From Planctomycetota bacterium (lineage in GTDB: Bacteria > Planctomycetota > Brocadiia > Brocadiales > Bathyanammoxibiaceae), in assembly GCA_030598065.1 (NCBI GenBank), contig JAUVQR010000037.1:1-9441 (forward strand): a stretch of 9,441 bases of DNA, written 5' to 3'. The position numbers were made by a program, and so were the translations under genes. This document shows positions 1-7,158 of this stretch, piece after piece (positions within the stretch are counted from its first letter, which is position 1; each line of letters opens with the position of its first letter). A model generated the notes under the pieces. The model was not told where the DNA came from. It searched no databases and saw nothing but the letters and a program-made list of their open reading frames with translations.

Positions 1-261
1 ACCGGGGATTTCACTCAGAGAGGCTATGAGCGATTCGATGTTCCTCCTGGTCAGCGGCTCGCCTCCGGTAAGCCTGAAACTCCTGACACCCAACTGGGTC
101 GCGCACCGGGCGACAAACGCTATCTCCTCGAAGCTCAGAATCTCTTTGCGAGGCATCTGGTGGACACCCTGCGGCGGCTTGCAGTAGACACAATAGAGGT
201 TACAGAGGTCCGTAACTTAGATCCTGAGCCTTGTTATCTTTATCTGAAAGCGATCTAACAT
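1..261 (-). pseudogene. moaA: moaA, GTP 3',8-cyclase (molybdenum cofactor), 5' part with an internal stop
   Basis: MoaA is a radical-SAM enzyme that performs the first step of molybdopterin synthesis, converting GTP to 3',8-cyclo-GTP. The reading frame starts at the ATG at 261, with AAGGA at 270-274 eight bases upstream, and gives MLDRFQIKITRLRI. A TAA follows at 217-219. The same frame then continues open to the window edge as VTDLCNLYCVYCKPPQG, with LSFEEI, LGVRSFRLTGGEPLTRR and IESLIASL after it. These match the MoaA N-terminus: the RISVTD strand, the CxxxCxxC iron-sulphur/SAM motif and the GGEP motif. The TAA sits where family members usually have serine, so a single C-to-A change from TCA would explain it. 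No start codon lies between the stop and the cysteines, so restart cannot rescue the cluster. The 3' end lies outside the window. Identity is firm; whether the stop is a real mutation or a sequence error is open. Confidence 0.85.
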
Positions 262-269
262 GTTAGACA

Positions 270-274
270 TCCTT
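270..274 (-). promoter_or_regulatory. Ribosome binding site choosing the moaA start
   Basis: AAGGA on the minus strand lies eight bases before the ATG at 261. Another in-frame ATG at 270-268 overlaps this motif and would be too close to it, so 261 is the better start. Confidence 0.5.
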
Positions 275-281
275 ATAAAAT

Positions 282-293
282 CCCCTGCAGGGG
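282..293. repeat. Perfect 12-bp palindrome upstream of moaA
   Basis: CCCCTGCAGGGG is fully self-complementary and lies about 20 bases upstream of the moaA start, in the gap between the exported-protein gene and moaA. On the minus strand it is followed by ATTTTAT, so it could fold as a four-pair stem with a TGCA loop and act as a weak terminator or attenuator. It could equally be a protein-binding site or chance. The gap at 262-356 shows no convincing sigma-70 or sigma-54 promoter. Confidence 0.3.
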
Positions 294-356
294 CGGTTAG
301 AGCCGACGTCCCGGAGGGAAGGTCTTTTTTTGTTTTACCTGATTCAATCTTGGTGG

Positions 357-1502
357 CTAACGGGCTCCAAAGTCTCCTCCGTGACGCGCACCTGCACGGC
401 CGATCCTGCGCACCGGTATGCCCTCCGGCATGAAACGGTATACCCACACGTGGGCCTCCGGGCTCTGGAAAACCGGTTTAAAGTACCCTATCTCTTGCCC
501 GTGCCCCGTGCTCAACGGCAGAAGTCTGAGCAAAAGTGCGTCCTGCATCGACTTGTCGTCGCGGTCGTCAACGTACCAGAGTGTGTAATATTCTTCAAAA
601 ATCTGCACATAAAACGACTCTAACCCTTTGTTCTTCAGACACTGCGTCAAGAGCACCATGTCTTTTTCAACGGTGGTGGTGATGCTCTGCACATAATTCT
701 TTTGAATCTTAAGGTCTCCACCGGCGAGGCGGTTTATGACCTCCAGGTCGGGAAATTCTTCAACTCCTATCGCTACGTAAAGGGGTCTCCCCGTTGGATT
801 GTACTTCTGCATTATTTCGAGGGCCTTGGGCTCAGGGGAGCAGAACATCCTCGCTACATCCTTCAGCTTCTCATTATTGTCCAGGCCCACCTTTTTTCTG
901 AGACGTTGCTGCTCGTAGCGGCGGGTGGCCTGTTTGTATCTGTCACCCTCCACTGGCATTTGGTCGAGAAGTTCCAGGGAAGGCCCTAGCACCAGTGTTT
1001 CCCTGCCTGTAAACAGTTCTATCTGTCTACTATGAGTCCACCAGCAGATAATCAGGGCATCCTTCTCCGTATTGCTCCTGATGTACTTGTATCCGTTTAC
1101 CCAGGAAGGCGACACGAGATTGGTCTTAATGCCACTGTCTGTCTCGGTATAGTCAATCGAGTAGAGCAGCGCCTCGAAGGGCTCGCCACGCTTGTCCCGG
1201 TATCTTGCCCTGTATTCAACGCCCAACAAACCGCCCCTTTGTAACCGGCGGCGCACTTTTTTCTCGCCCTCTCCCATTTCAATGGTAATGTCCGCATTCA
1301 GCCGTTTCTCATACTTTATAACCGTCTCGATTGGAAAGGCCGATTCCGGTATCAGTGCGAGCGTAAAGTTATCGGGGTCATACTCTTCAACCTTTACGTA
1401 TTCATACAAAGGTTCCGTCCGCGCCATGCATACGGCGGTCCCAAACAAGACATTAGCCACCGCCAAGAGCAGTGCAACCCCTAACAAACGTTTATAAACC
1501 AT
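357..1502 (-). CDS. Exported protein of unknown function
   Basis: I do not recognise this 381-residue protein. The start at 1502 (MVYKRLL) is chosen because AAGGGG at 1512-1517 lies nine bases upstream. It also puts a signal peptide at the very N-terminus: KR, a hydrophobic run at about residues 6-24, then small residues around A23 and A27 that suit signal peptidase I. C25 is not in a good lipobox. The mature part is mixed alpha/beta and charged. It has a strongly basic, Gln-rich stretch at about 188-206, a KRGEPFEALLYSIDY segment near 104-118 and a tyrosine-rich segment near 305-310, and no catalytic motif I can name. It lies 255 bases downstream of the sigma-54 regulator with no clear terminator between, so it may be co-transcribed or controlled by it (inference). 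The last 15 or so codons look out of frame compared with the rest; see the findings. A longer frame back to a TTG at 1649 lacks a ribosome binding site and would bury the signal peptide. Confidence 0.75.
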   Translation of the reverse strand: MVYKRLLGVALLLAVANVLFGTAVCMARTEPLYEYVKVEEYDPDNFTLALIPESAFPIETVIKYEKRLNADITIEMGEGEKKVRRRLQRGGLLGVEYRARYRDKRGEPFEALLYSIDYTETDSGIKTNLVSPSWVNGYKYIRSNTEKDALIICWWTHSRQIELFTGRETLVLGPSLELLDQMPVEGDRYKQATRRYEQQRLRKKVGLDNNEKLKDVARMFCSPEPKALEIMQKYNPTGRPLYVAIGVEEFPDLEVINRLAGGDLKIQKNYVQSITTTVEKDMVLLTQCLKNKGLESFYVQIFEEYYTLWYVDDRDDKSMQDALLLRLLPLSTGHGQEIGYFKPVFQSPEAHVWVYRFMPEGIPVRRIGRAGARHGGDFGAR

Positions 1503-1511
1503 GGTGATGAG

Positions 1512-1517
1512 CCCCTT
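1512..1517 (-). promoter_or_regulatory. Ribosome binding site choosing the exported-protein start
   Basis: AAGGGG on the minus strand is nine bases before the ATG at 1502. The in-frame ATG at 1520 would have this motif inside its coding sequence and has no purine-rich motif of its own, so 1502 is preferred. Confidence 0.5.
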
Positions 1518-1757
1518 CATGAGACTGTAAACTTTCGGGCTATTGGAAGACGCGGGGGATGGATAAGTGAGCGTTCGGCGCTGATTGATAGTTTGATCGA
1601 CAGCGGGCGTCCCCTCCTCTAAAAGGGCGCAATGCCTCCCCACTTCCAACGGCTAATCATCTGTTGCTCGAAAATGCTTGTAGAATCCGCGTTCTGCTGC
1701 GCCTTCCCTTCCTGTTACTCTGTTCCTTGCCTGGCCTGTCTCCCACAACGTCCTTTC

Positions 1758-3125
1758 TTACACGGTGGGTCTCTTTATATTAAACTTTTTTATCTTTTTA
1801 TACAAGGTCTCTCTATGGATTCCCAGCAGGCGGGCGGCCTCGTTCTTATTGCCTTTGGTGCGCCTGAGCGTATCCGTGATGTGTCTTTTTTCCAGCGCTT
1901 CAAGGGTGTGTTCGCCTGAGGTATGCGCCGGAGGTAATCCAACATGCCCTTCCCTGACGTTTGGAGGGAGGTCACTGGGCTTTATTATACCGTCTTCACA
2001 GAATATCGTAGCCCTCTCGATGGCGTTGGCCAGCTCTCTCACGTTGCCCGGCCATGGATAAGACATCATAAGATCCACCGTCTCATCGACCAGCCTGGGC
2101 GCCTTCTTGCTCATTTGTGTAGAAAATTTTTCAAGAAAATGTTCTATGAGGAGGGGTATATCTTCCTTTCTTTCCAGAAGGGACGGCACGTTGATGACGA
2201 CGGTGTTGAGCCGGTAGAAGAGGTCGCTGCGAAAACATTTTTCCTCTATCATCTTTTCAAGGTCCTGGTTTGTGGCCGCAATAAAGCGCACGTCCGCCTT
2301 AATTAGATCGTTTCCTCCCAGGCGCTCGAACGCACCCCCTTCAAGTACCCTGAGCAGTTTTGCCTGCATGGCCAGCGGCATATCGCCTATCTCGTCCAGA
2401 AAGAGCGTACCTCCGTGGGCCACTTCAAACTTGCCAATCTTCTGTCTGTCCGCTCCCGTAAAGGCGCCCTTCTCGTAGCCGAAGAGTTCACTCTCAAGGA
2501 GGTTCTCCGGGAAAGCCGCACAGTTTATCTTGACGTACGGCTTGGCGTAGCGCCGGCTTGAGTAATGGATGGCATCCGCGACCATCTCTTTCCCCGTGCC
2601 GCTCTCTCCGATGGTAAGCACCGTGGAGTTTGAAGAGGAAACCTTTTTTATGGTCTCCACCACGTGCCTTATCGGTCTTGATTTGCCTATAATGTTCTTG
2701 TAACCGTGCTTTTCTTCCAACTGCCACTGCAGAAACCGCGCCTCCTCCCTCAGGGCCTTAAGCTTGACTATCTTCTGCACGTTCATCAGCATCTCGTCAA
2801 TATCCAGGGGTTTAAGCATGTACGCAAACGCCCCCAGTTTTGTCGAGCGAATTGCCGTTTCGATTGTGCCATAGGCAGTCATCACTATTACCTCAAGCCC
2901 ATGATGCTTCTCCTTTATCCTTTCAAGGAGTTCGACCCCGTCCATATGGGGCATCCTGACGTCAAGGAGGGCAATATCAAACGCGCCCTTTCCCATGGTC
3001 TCCAGCGCCACCCGCGCGTTTCGCGCCACCGAGACCTCATAGCCGTGCTTCTGAAGGATGTCGCTCAGGGTCTTAAGGAGGTTTGCCTCGTCATCAACTA
3101 TGAGGATTTTGAGCCTGTTTTCCAC
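1758..3125 (-). CDS. NtrC-family sigma-54-dependent response regulator
   Basis: This 455-residue activator accepts a phosphate from its partner kinase, forms an AAA+ ring and uses ATP hydrolysis to open sigma-54 RNA polymerase promoters. The receiver domain (about 5-120) has the acidic pair D11/D12, phospho-acceptor D55 in LLDVRMPHMDG, T83 and K105. The AAA+ domain (about 143-375) has Walker A GESGTGKE (173-180), the sigma-54 contact loop GAFTGA (220-225), Walker B LFLDEIGD (241-248) and the arginine-finger region FRSDLFYRL (298-306). A Fis-type helix-turn-helix fills about 426-448 (NKNEAARLLGIHRETLYKK). Length and order are standard for the family and no key residue is missing. The start is GTG, with AGGAGGGG ten bases upstream. 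The first 28 bases overlap the end of the kinase gene, which points to translational coupling and a cognate pair. The set of regulated genes cannot be read from the sequence. Confidence 0.97.
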   Translation of the reverse strand: MENRLKILIVDDEANLLKTLSDILQKHGYEVSVARNARVALETMGKGAFDIALLDVRMPHMDGVELLERIKEKHHGLEVIVMTAYGTIETAIRSTKLGAFAYMLKPLDIDEMLMNVQKIVKLKALREEARFLQWQLEEKHGYKNIIGKSRPIRHVVETIKKVSSSNSTVLTIGESGTGKEMVADAIHYSSRRYAKPYVKINCAAFPENLLESELFGYEKGAFTGADRQKIGKFEVAHGGTLFLDEIGDMPLAMQAKLLRVLEGGAFERLGGNDLIKADVRFIAATNQDLEKMIEEKCFRSDLFYRLNTVVINVPSLLERKEDIPLLIEHFLEKFSTQMSKKAPRLVDETVDLMMSYPWPGNVRELANAIERATIFCEDGIIKPSDLPPNVREGHVGLPPAHTSGEHTLEALEKRHITDTLRRTKGNKNEAARLLGIHRETLYKKIKKFNIKRPTV

Positions 3126-6100
3126 CTTTTTCTGTCCCCTCCTGCTTTCTTTCTACTGCCTTTTGCAAGTGGCAGTGTTATGGTAAAAGATGAGCCTTTA
3201 CCCTTTTGAGAACTTACGTTTATTGAACCATTGGCCCGCTTTATGGCCGAATGTACGGAATAAAGGCCCAGCCCGGTGCCGCTCCCCGTCTCCTTGGACG
3301 TATAAAACGGCAGGAAAATCCTTTCAAGCTCGTTCTTGGGGATTCCAACACCGGTGTCGCTGACCACAAGATATACGCTGCCCTCGGGGTTCGACCCGGT
3401 AGCAATCCTCAGCGTACCTCCTTTGGGCATGGCGTCTCTGGCGTTTAATATAAGGTTCAGTAGCACCTGCTTGAAGTCATCTGTATTGAGTTTGAGAAAA
3501 GGAACGGGAGCGAAATCTCCAACCACTTTGATGTTGTTCTCAAGTAATTCCTTACCCACCAGCGAGAGGGTGTTCTCAATCAGCTTGTTGATGTCACATT
3601 CCTCGACCTCTACCTTTGCCTTTCTTGAGAAGTCAAGGAGCTGGTTAATGATCCTCTGACAACGTCCAACCTCCTCCTGTATCATCTTCAGGTGTTCCTT
3701 TACCTTCTTATCCCTGCCCGGCAGGATGTCGTTGAGATAGTATATGGAACTGCCGATAACGCTTAGCGGGTTTCTTATCTCATGGGCCACGCCGGCGGCA
3801 AACTGACCAATAGACGCCATCTTCTCCGACTGGAAGAGTTCCATCTGTAAGCGTTTGTGTTCGCTTATATTCCGGAATACCACTGCAAGGGCAAGCGGCT
3901 TGTTGTCCTCGTCATGTATGAGTGAGGCAAACAGGTATACGGGGAATTCCTCTTCGTCACTGTTCTTGAAGAGAAGCTCACCCTCCCAGTCTCCCTGACT
4001 GAAGGTCTTCTTGAGTACTTCCTTTACGTTTACCGGGCTGTTGTCGGCCGCGATAATTGAGAGTTCCTGCCCCCCCATCTCCTTAAGACTGTAACCGACC
4101 ACCTTCTCAAACGACTTGTTGACAAAAGACACGTGTCCGCCCTTGTCTGCGATTACCACGCATTCGCCTATGCTCCTCAAGGTGTGGGCGAGTCTTAGAA
4201 TCTCTTCTTCTCTCTTTTTTCTGTCCGTGATGTCCCCCACAAAACTCCTGGCGTGGATGAAGTCGCCGGTCAATGGGCTACAGACCCCTGTGCTGTCCAT
4301 TTCAACTATCACCCTCTTCCCGTCTTTCGTTACAAAGACGCATTCCGCCAGGTCATGCCCCGTGTCTATTACGCTTTTCAGGTGCCCTGACAAGTCTTTG
4401 CGGAATTCCTCAGGCACTATGTCATGCAAACTCATATTGCACATTTCTCCCAGCGTATAGCCAAGACGTTCCAGCTCCGTCTTGTTTACCGTAAGAAACC
4501 TGCCGAGGGAGTCCACCTTATGAATCATCTCAGGGGCATTTTCTATCAGGTCCCTGTATTTCTCTTCGGAGTCACGTATTCTGGAGAAGAGGTTGGAGTT
4601 CTCGATGGCGACGGCCAGCTGCGGAGCCATCTGCTGCAGGAGTTCTATATGCTCCTCTGAAAAGTTGCGCTCCTTCTTGCTGCCAAAGTTTACGGTGCCG
4701 ATAATCCTGCCCTTGTACTCCAGCGGAAAATTCAACCGTGAACGTATGCCTTCGGAGTGAAGTATCGAATCGGTCACAAACTCGCCCTTTGCCGTGTCGT
4801 GGATTATGATGGGCCTTCCGCTCTGCACCACGGCCTCCGTCGTGCTGCCCTTACGCGGGAAGGTGGTGCCTTCAGAGAGCCGGCTTGCGGACGAATTTTT
4901 TGTGTATACGATATATTCTTTCACGCTGTCATCTTCCAAAAGAAGCGTGATGCTGGTGCGGTCGAACCTTATCAGTTTGTCGAGCTCGGCGCTTACGGCC
5001 TTATATACGTCCTTAAGCTCAAGACTGGATGCAATCACCCTGTTTATGTTGGTAATTACGTCCTTTTCCCTCTCTCTCTTCTTTTTCTCGGTAACGTCTC
5101 TTATAATCCCCTCGTATCCAACTATCTTCGCCTCTTTGTCCTTCCTCAGACTACAGGTCATTATCGCGGTAATCTTGTCGCCGTTTTTTCTCTTTAGCTC
5201 CAGCTCAAAATCTTCTATGAAGCCCGCCTTTGACATGTCCTCATGAAAAGTATTCCCGTCTTCGGGATTTATGCAGAAAGTGCCAGGGAAGTTCTTGTTC
5301 AGTATACTTTCCTTACTGTCGTATCCAAAGAGTTCCAGGCCCGCCTGGTTTATGTCACGGAACCGGTTCTCGGTGTCGCAGATAAACGCGGCGTCCTTGG
5401 TTGAATCAAACAGGCTCAGATACCGCTCTTCCGTGGCCTTCAGGGCCTGCGTCCTCTCCTCGACCATCCTTTCCAGGGCGGACGTGTGGCTCTGTATCTC
5501 CTTCTCCATTGCCTTCTCGTCGGTAATGTCCCTTGCTATCGCCACAAAGCCGGTGGCCCGACCCTGCTCGCTTTTTCTCACCGTAAGCGTGATGTGGACG
5601 GGAAATACTTCGCCGGACTTCCTCTTGCCTACAACGTCACCGTCAAACCTGCCCGTCTTCCCGGTTATTGACAGTGCGTCTTCCGGTATATCCCCGCCGG
5701 CGGCATCACGCTCAACCAGCACTCCGACGTCAAGTTTGTCTATCACCTCCTCCGGTTCATACCCGAACACCCTCCTTGCGCCTTCATTGAACGCCTGAAT
5801 CCTTCCGGTGAGGTCCAGGGCGATGATGGCGTACTCGGAGGACCCGGAGAGTATGCTGTTAAGGAAGTTGGTTGTTTCCTCCAGCTCTTCAGTCTTATCC
5901 CTTATCGAGGTCACCATACGGTTGAACGACTGTGCCAGTTCCCCGATCTCGTCTCCTGTGGATATGTCAGCCTTCTGACTCAGATCACCACCCGCCATCT
6001 TCCGCGTCAAATCCGTTAGGTTTAGTATCGGGGTCGAAATCTTGCGGCCCAGCAGAAACGCCCCAAAGACCACGAAAAACCCCAGTAACAACTGCGTGCT

Positions 6101-7003
6101 CTCCATCATGGCCTCAACGCTATAAGCCACGCCGAGGGCCTCTTTCCTGCTCATCTCAGCTATCACACCCAGCTTAAACTCCGGAATCCACTGCCAGAAC
6201 CCGAAGACCTCATTGCCCGCGTAGTTCCTGTAACCCCTTACGTCGAAACCCTCCCCACCTTTCATACATTCCCGGGAGGCAAGCGTGGGCGCGCCGGTAT
6301 CCGGGTCTACTATCTGATAACCTATGGAACCCCGGCCCCTGGCCAGGTGTTTCAATTCGGTCATGGCCATGCCCTTTTCATCTATTATGTAGGTCTCTCC
6401 GCTCCCCCCCAGCAAGACGTTCTTCATCAGGTCGTTGATTCCCCTCAACTCCATCTCGAATATCAGCACGCCGATGACCTTGTTGCCCGACGTTACCGGA
6501 CTGGAGAAAAACATGTGGGGCGCTTCGTCCTTATCCGCATCGAGCTCACCATGGGGAAAGACCTTTGATATAACGGTGTGGCCGCCGATTGCCCGCTGAA
6601 AGCCGCTGGTGTCAAATATATTCGCTCCCCACTTGTGCTTCGAGGTCGATATGGTTACCTCTCCCCTGATATCGGTTACCACGATTTCTTTGTAACCATA
6701 CGACTCCTTTATGATGTTCAAGAATGAGGATAAGAGGAGAAATTCCTTGTCGCTGGGGGTGATACCGGGGCCTGAGGTTACCAGGGGGTTCTTGGCGGTT
6801 ACCTTGACGTCTTTCAGCCTCTCCCGCATCCACATCCTAACCAGAGCGGCCTGCTTGACGCCCGCATTCTTGAGGTGCTTCTCCGTCTCTGCCTTCAGCG
6901 CCTCTATGGCCCTGGGGTAAACGACTACTCTCAGGAGCAAGAGGGGTATCAAGGCCAGCAGAAGGAATACTACTATCAGTCTGGTCTTTATGGACTTAAA
7001 CAT
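3098..7003 (-). CDS. Multi-sensor membrane histidine kinase (dCache-HAMP-PAS2-GAF-PAS2-HisKA-HATPase)
   Basis: This 1301-residue inner-membrane kinase should autophosphorylate on histidine and pass the phosphate to D55 of the regulator encoded next. Domains in order: transmembrane helix about 8-30; extracytoplasmic dCache-type sensor about 35-295 (with YKEIVVTDIRGEV and FFSSPVTSGNKVIGVL); second helix about 303-319; HAMP about 320-372; PAS about 381-495; coiled coil about 498-525; PAS about 526-640; GAF about 650-803; PAS about 811-930; PAS about 935-1049; HisKA about 1055-1130 with H1074 in AGVAHEIRNPL; HATPase about 1170-1281 with N-box NLILNARDA, G1 DTGVG (1216-1220) and G2 GTGLGL (1242-1247). 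All catalytic boxes are intact. It combines one periplasmic with several cytoplasmic inputs; no PAS ligand such as haem or flavin can be assigned. The ATG at 7003 places the first helix properly; only a short GGGGA precedes it. The basic tail after about 1281 coincides with the region carrying the regulator's ribosome binding site and start. Confidence 0.97.
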   Translation of the reverse strand: MFKSIKTRLIVVFLLLALIPLLLLRVVVYPRAIEALKAETEKHLKNAGVKQAALVRMWMRERLKDVKVTAKNPLVTSGPGITPSDKEFLLLSSFLNIIKESYGYKEIVVTDIRGEVTISTSKHKWGANIFDTSGFQRAIGGHTVISKVFPHGELDADKDEAPHMFFSSPVTSGNKVIGVLIFEMELRGINDLMKNVLLGGSGETYIIDEKGMAMTELKHLARGRGSIGYQIVDPDTGAPTLASRECMKGGEGFDVRGYRNYAGNEVFGFWQWIPEFKLGVIAEMSRKEALGVAYSVEAMMESTQLLLGFFVVFGAFLLGRKISTPILNLTDLTRKMAGGDLSQKADISTGDEIGELAQSFNRMVTSIRDKTEELEETTNFLNSILSGSSEYAIIALDLTGRIQAFNEGARRVFGYEPEEVIDKLDVGVLVERDAAGGDIPEDALSITGKTGRFDGDVVGKRKSGEVFPVHITLTVRKSEQGRATGFVAIARDITDEKAMEKEIQSHTSALERMVEERTQALKATEERYLSLFDSTKDAAFICDTENRFRDINQAGLELFGYDSKESILNKNFPGTFCINPEDGNTFHEDMSKAGFIEDFELELKRKNGDKITAIMTCSLRKDKEAKIVGYEGIIRDVTEKKKREREKDVITNINRVIASSLELKDVYKAVSAELDKLIRFDRTSITLLLEDDSVKEYIVYTKNSSASRLSEGTTFPRKGSTTEAVVQSGRPIIIHDTAKGEFVTDSILHSEGIRSRLNFPLEYKGRIIGTVNFGSKKERNFSEEHIELLQQMAPQLAVAIENSNLFSRIRDSEEKYRDLIENAPEMIHKVDSLGRFLTVNKTELERLGYTLGEMCNMSLHDIVPEEFRKDLSGHLKSVIDTGHDLAECVFVTKDGKRVIVEMDSTGVCSPLTGDFIHARSFVGDITDRKKREEEILRLAHTLRSIGECVVIADKGGHVSFVNKSFEKVVGYSLKEMGGQELSIIAADNSPVNVKEVLKKTFSQGDWEGELLFKNSDEEEFPVYLFASLIHDEDNKPLALAVVFRNISEHKRLQMELFQSEKMASIGQFAAGVAHEIRNPLSVIGSSIYYLNDILPGRDKKVKEHLKMIQEEVGRCQRIINQLLDFSRKAKVEVEECDINKLIENTLSLVGKELLENNIKVVGDFAPVPFLKLNTDDFKQVLLNLILNARDAMPKGGTLRIATGSNPEGSVYLVVSDTGVGIPKNELERIFLPFYTSKETGSGTGLGLYSVHSAIKRANGSINVSSQKGKGSSFTITLPLAKGSRKKAGGDRKRWKTGSKSS
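3136..3143 (-). promoter_or_regulatory. Ribosome binding site inside the kinase gene, for the regulator's GTG start
   Basis: AGGAGGGG on the minus strand lies ten bases before the GTG at 3125. It sits within the last codons of the kinase gene and supports a GTG start rather than a later codon, since the receiver domain begins at once after it. Confidence 0.65.
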
Positions 7004-7039
7004 ACTTCCCCGTTCGCCAAAAAACCCGATGTTAAGAAA

Positions 7040-7068
7040 ATAATATCACGGCTAAACAACAGGCACAA
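7040..7068 (-). promoter_or_regulatory. Predicted sigma-70 promoter for the kinase-regulator operon
   Basis: On the minus strand, TTGTGC (7063-7068) is separated by 17 bases from TATTAT (7040-7045). The -10 box matches five of six consensus bases and the -35 box matches TTG at the strongest positions. It lies about 37 bases upstream of the kinase ATG, in the 155-base gap after the molybdoenzyme gene. I see no clear intrinsic terminator for that gene in the gap, so read-through into the kinase is also possible. Confidence 0.5.
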
Positions 7069-7158
7069 GGGGAAAGTGTATAGAAAAGCGACATAAGGAC
7101 CGCGTATACCCATGAAATACGGCACCAACCTTGGGGATGGCGCGCGGGATTATGAGTC

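Noticed and set aside
309..335. Possible plus-strand terminator (TCCC-GGA-GGGA then a T-run)
   Set aside because: The stem is only four pairs, the T-run is offset, and no plus-strand gene ends here.
1611..1620. Strong ribosome-binding-like AGAGGAGGGG on the minus strand
   Set aside because: No start codon follows at a suitable distance, so it does not mark a gene.
1629..1642. Possible sigma-54 promoter (TGGGGAGGCATTGC on the minus strand) upstream of the exported-protein gene
   Set aside because: The distance between the GG and GC elements is one base short of the strict spacing, and the bases after TGG do not fit CAC.
1503..1649. Longer exported-protein gene starting at a TTG at 1649
   Set aside because: There is no ribosome binding site, the start is non-ATG, and the added 49 residues would place the clear signal peptide in the interior.
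7016..7093. Small minus-strand frame starting MSLFYTLSP, about 20 codons, in the gap before the kinase
   Set aside because: It overlaps the predicted promoter, has no ribosome binding site and is too short to support.
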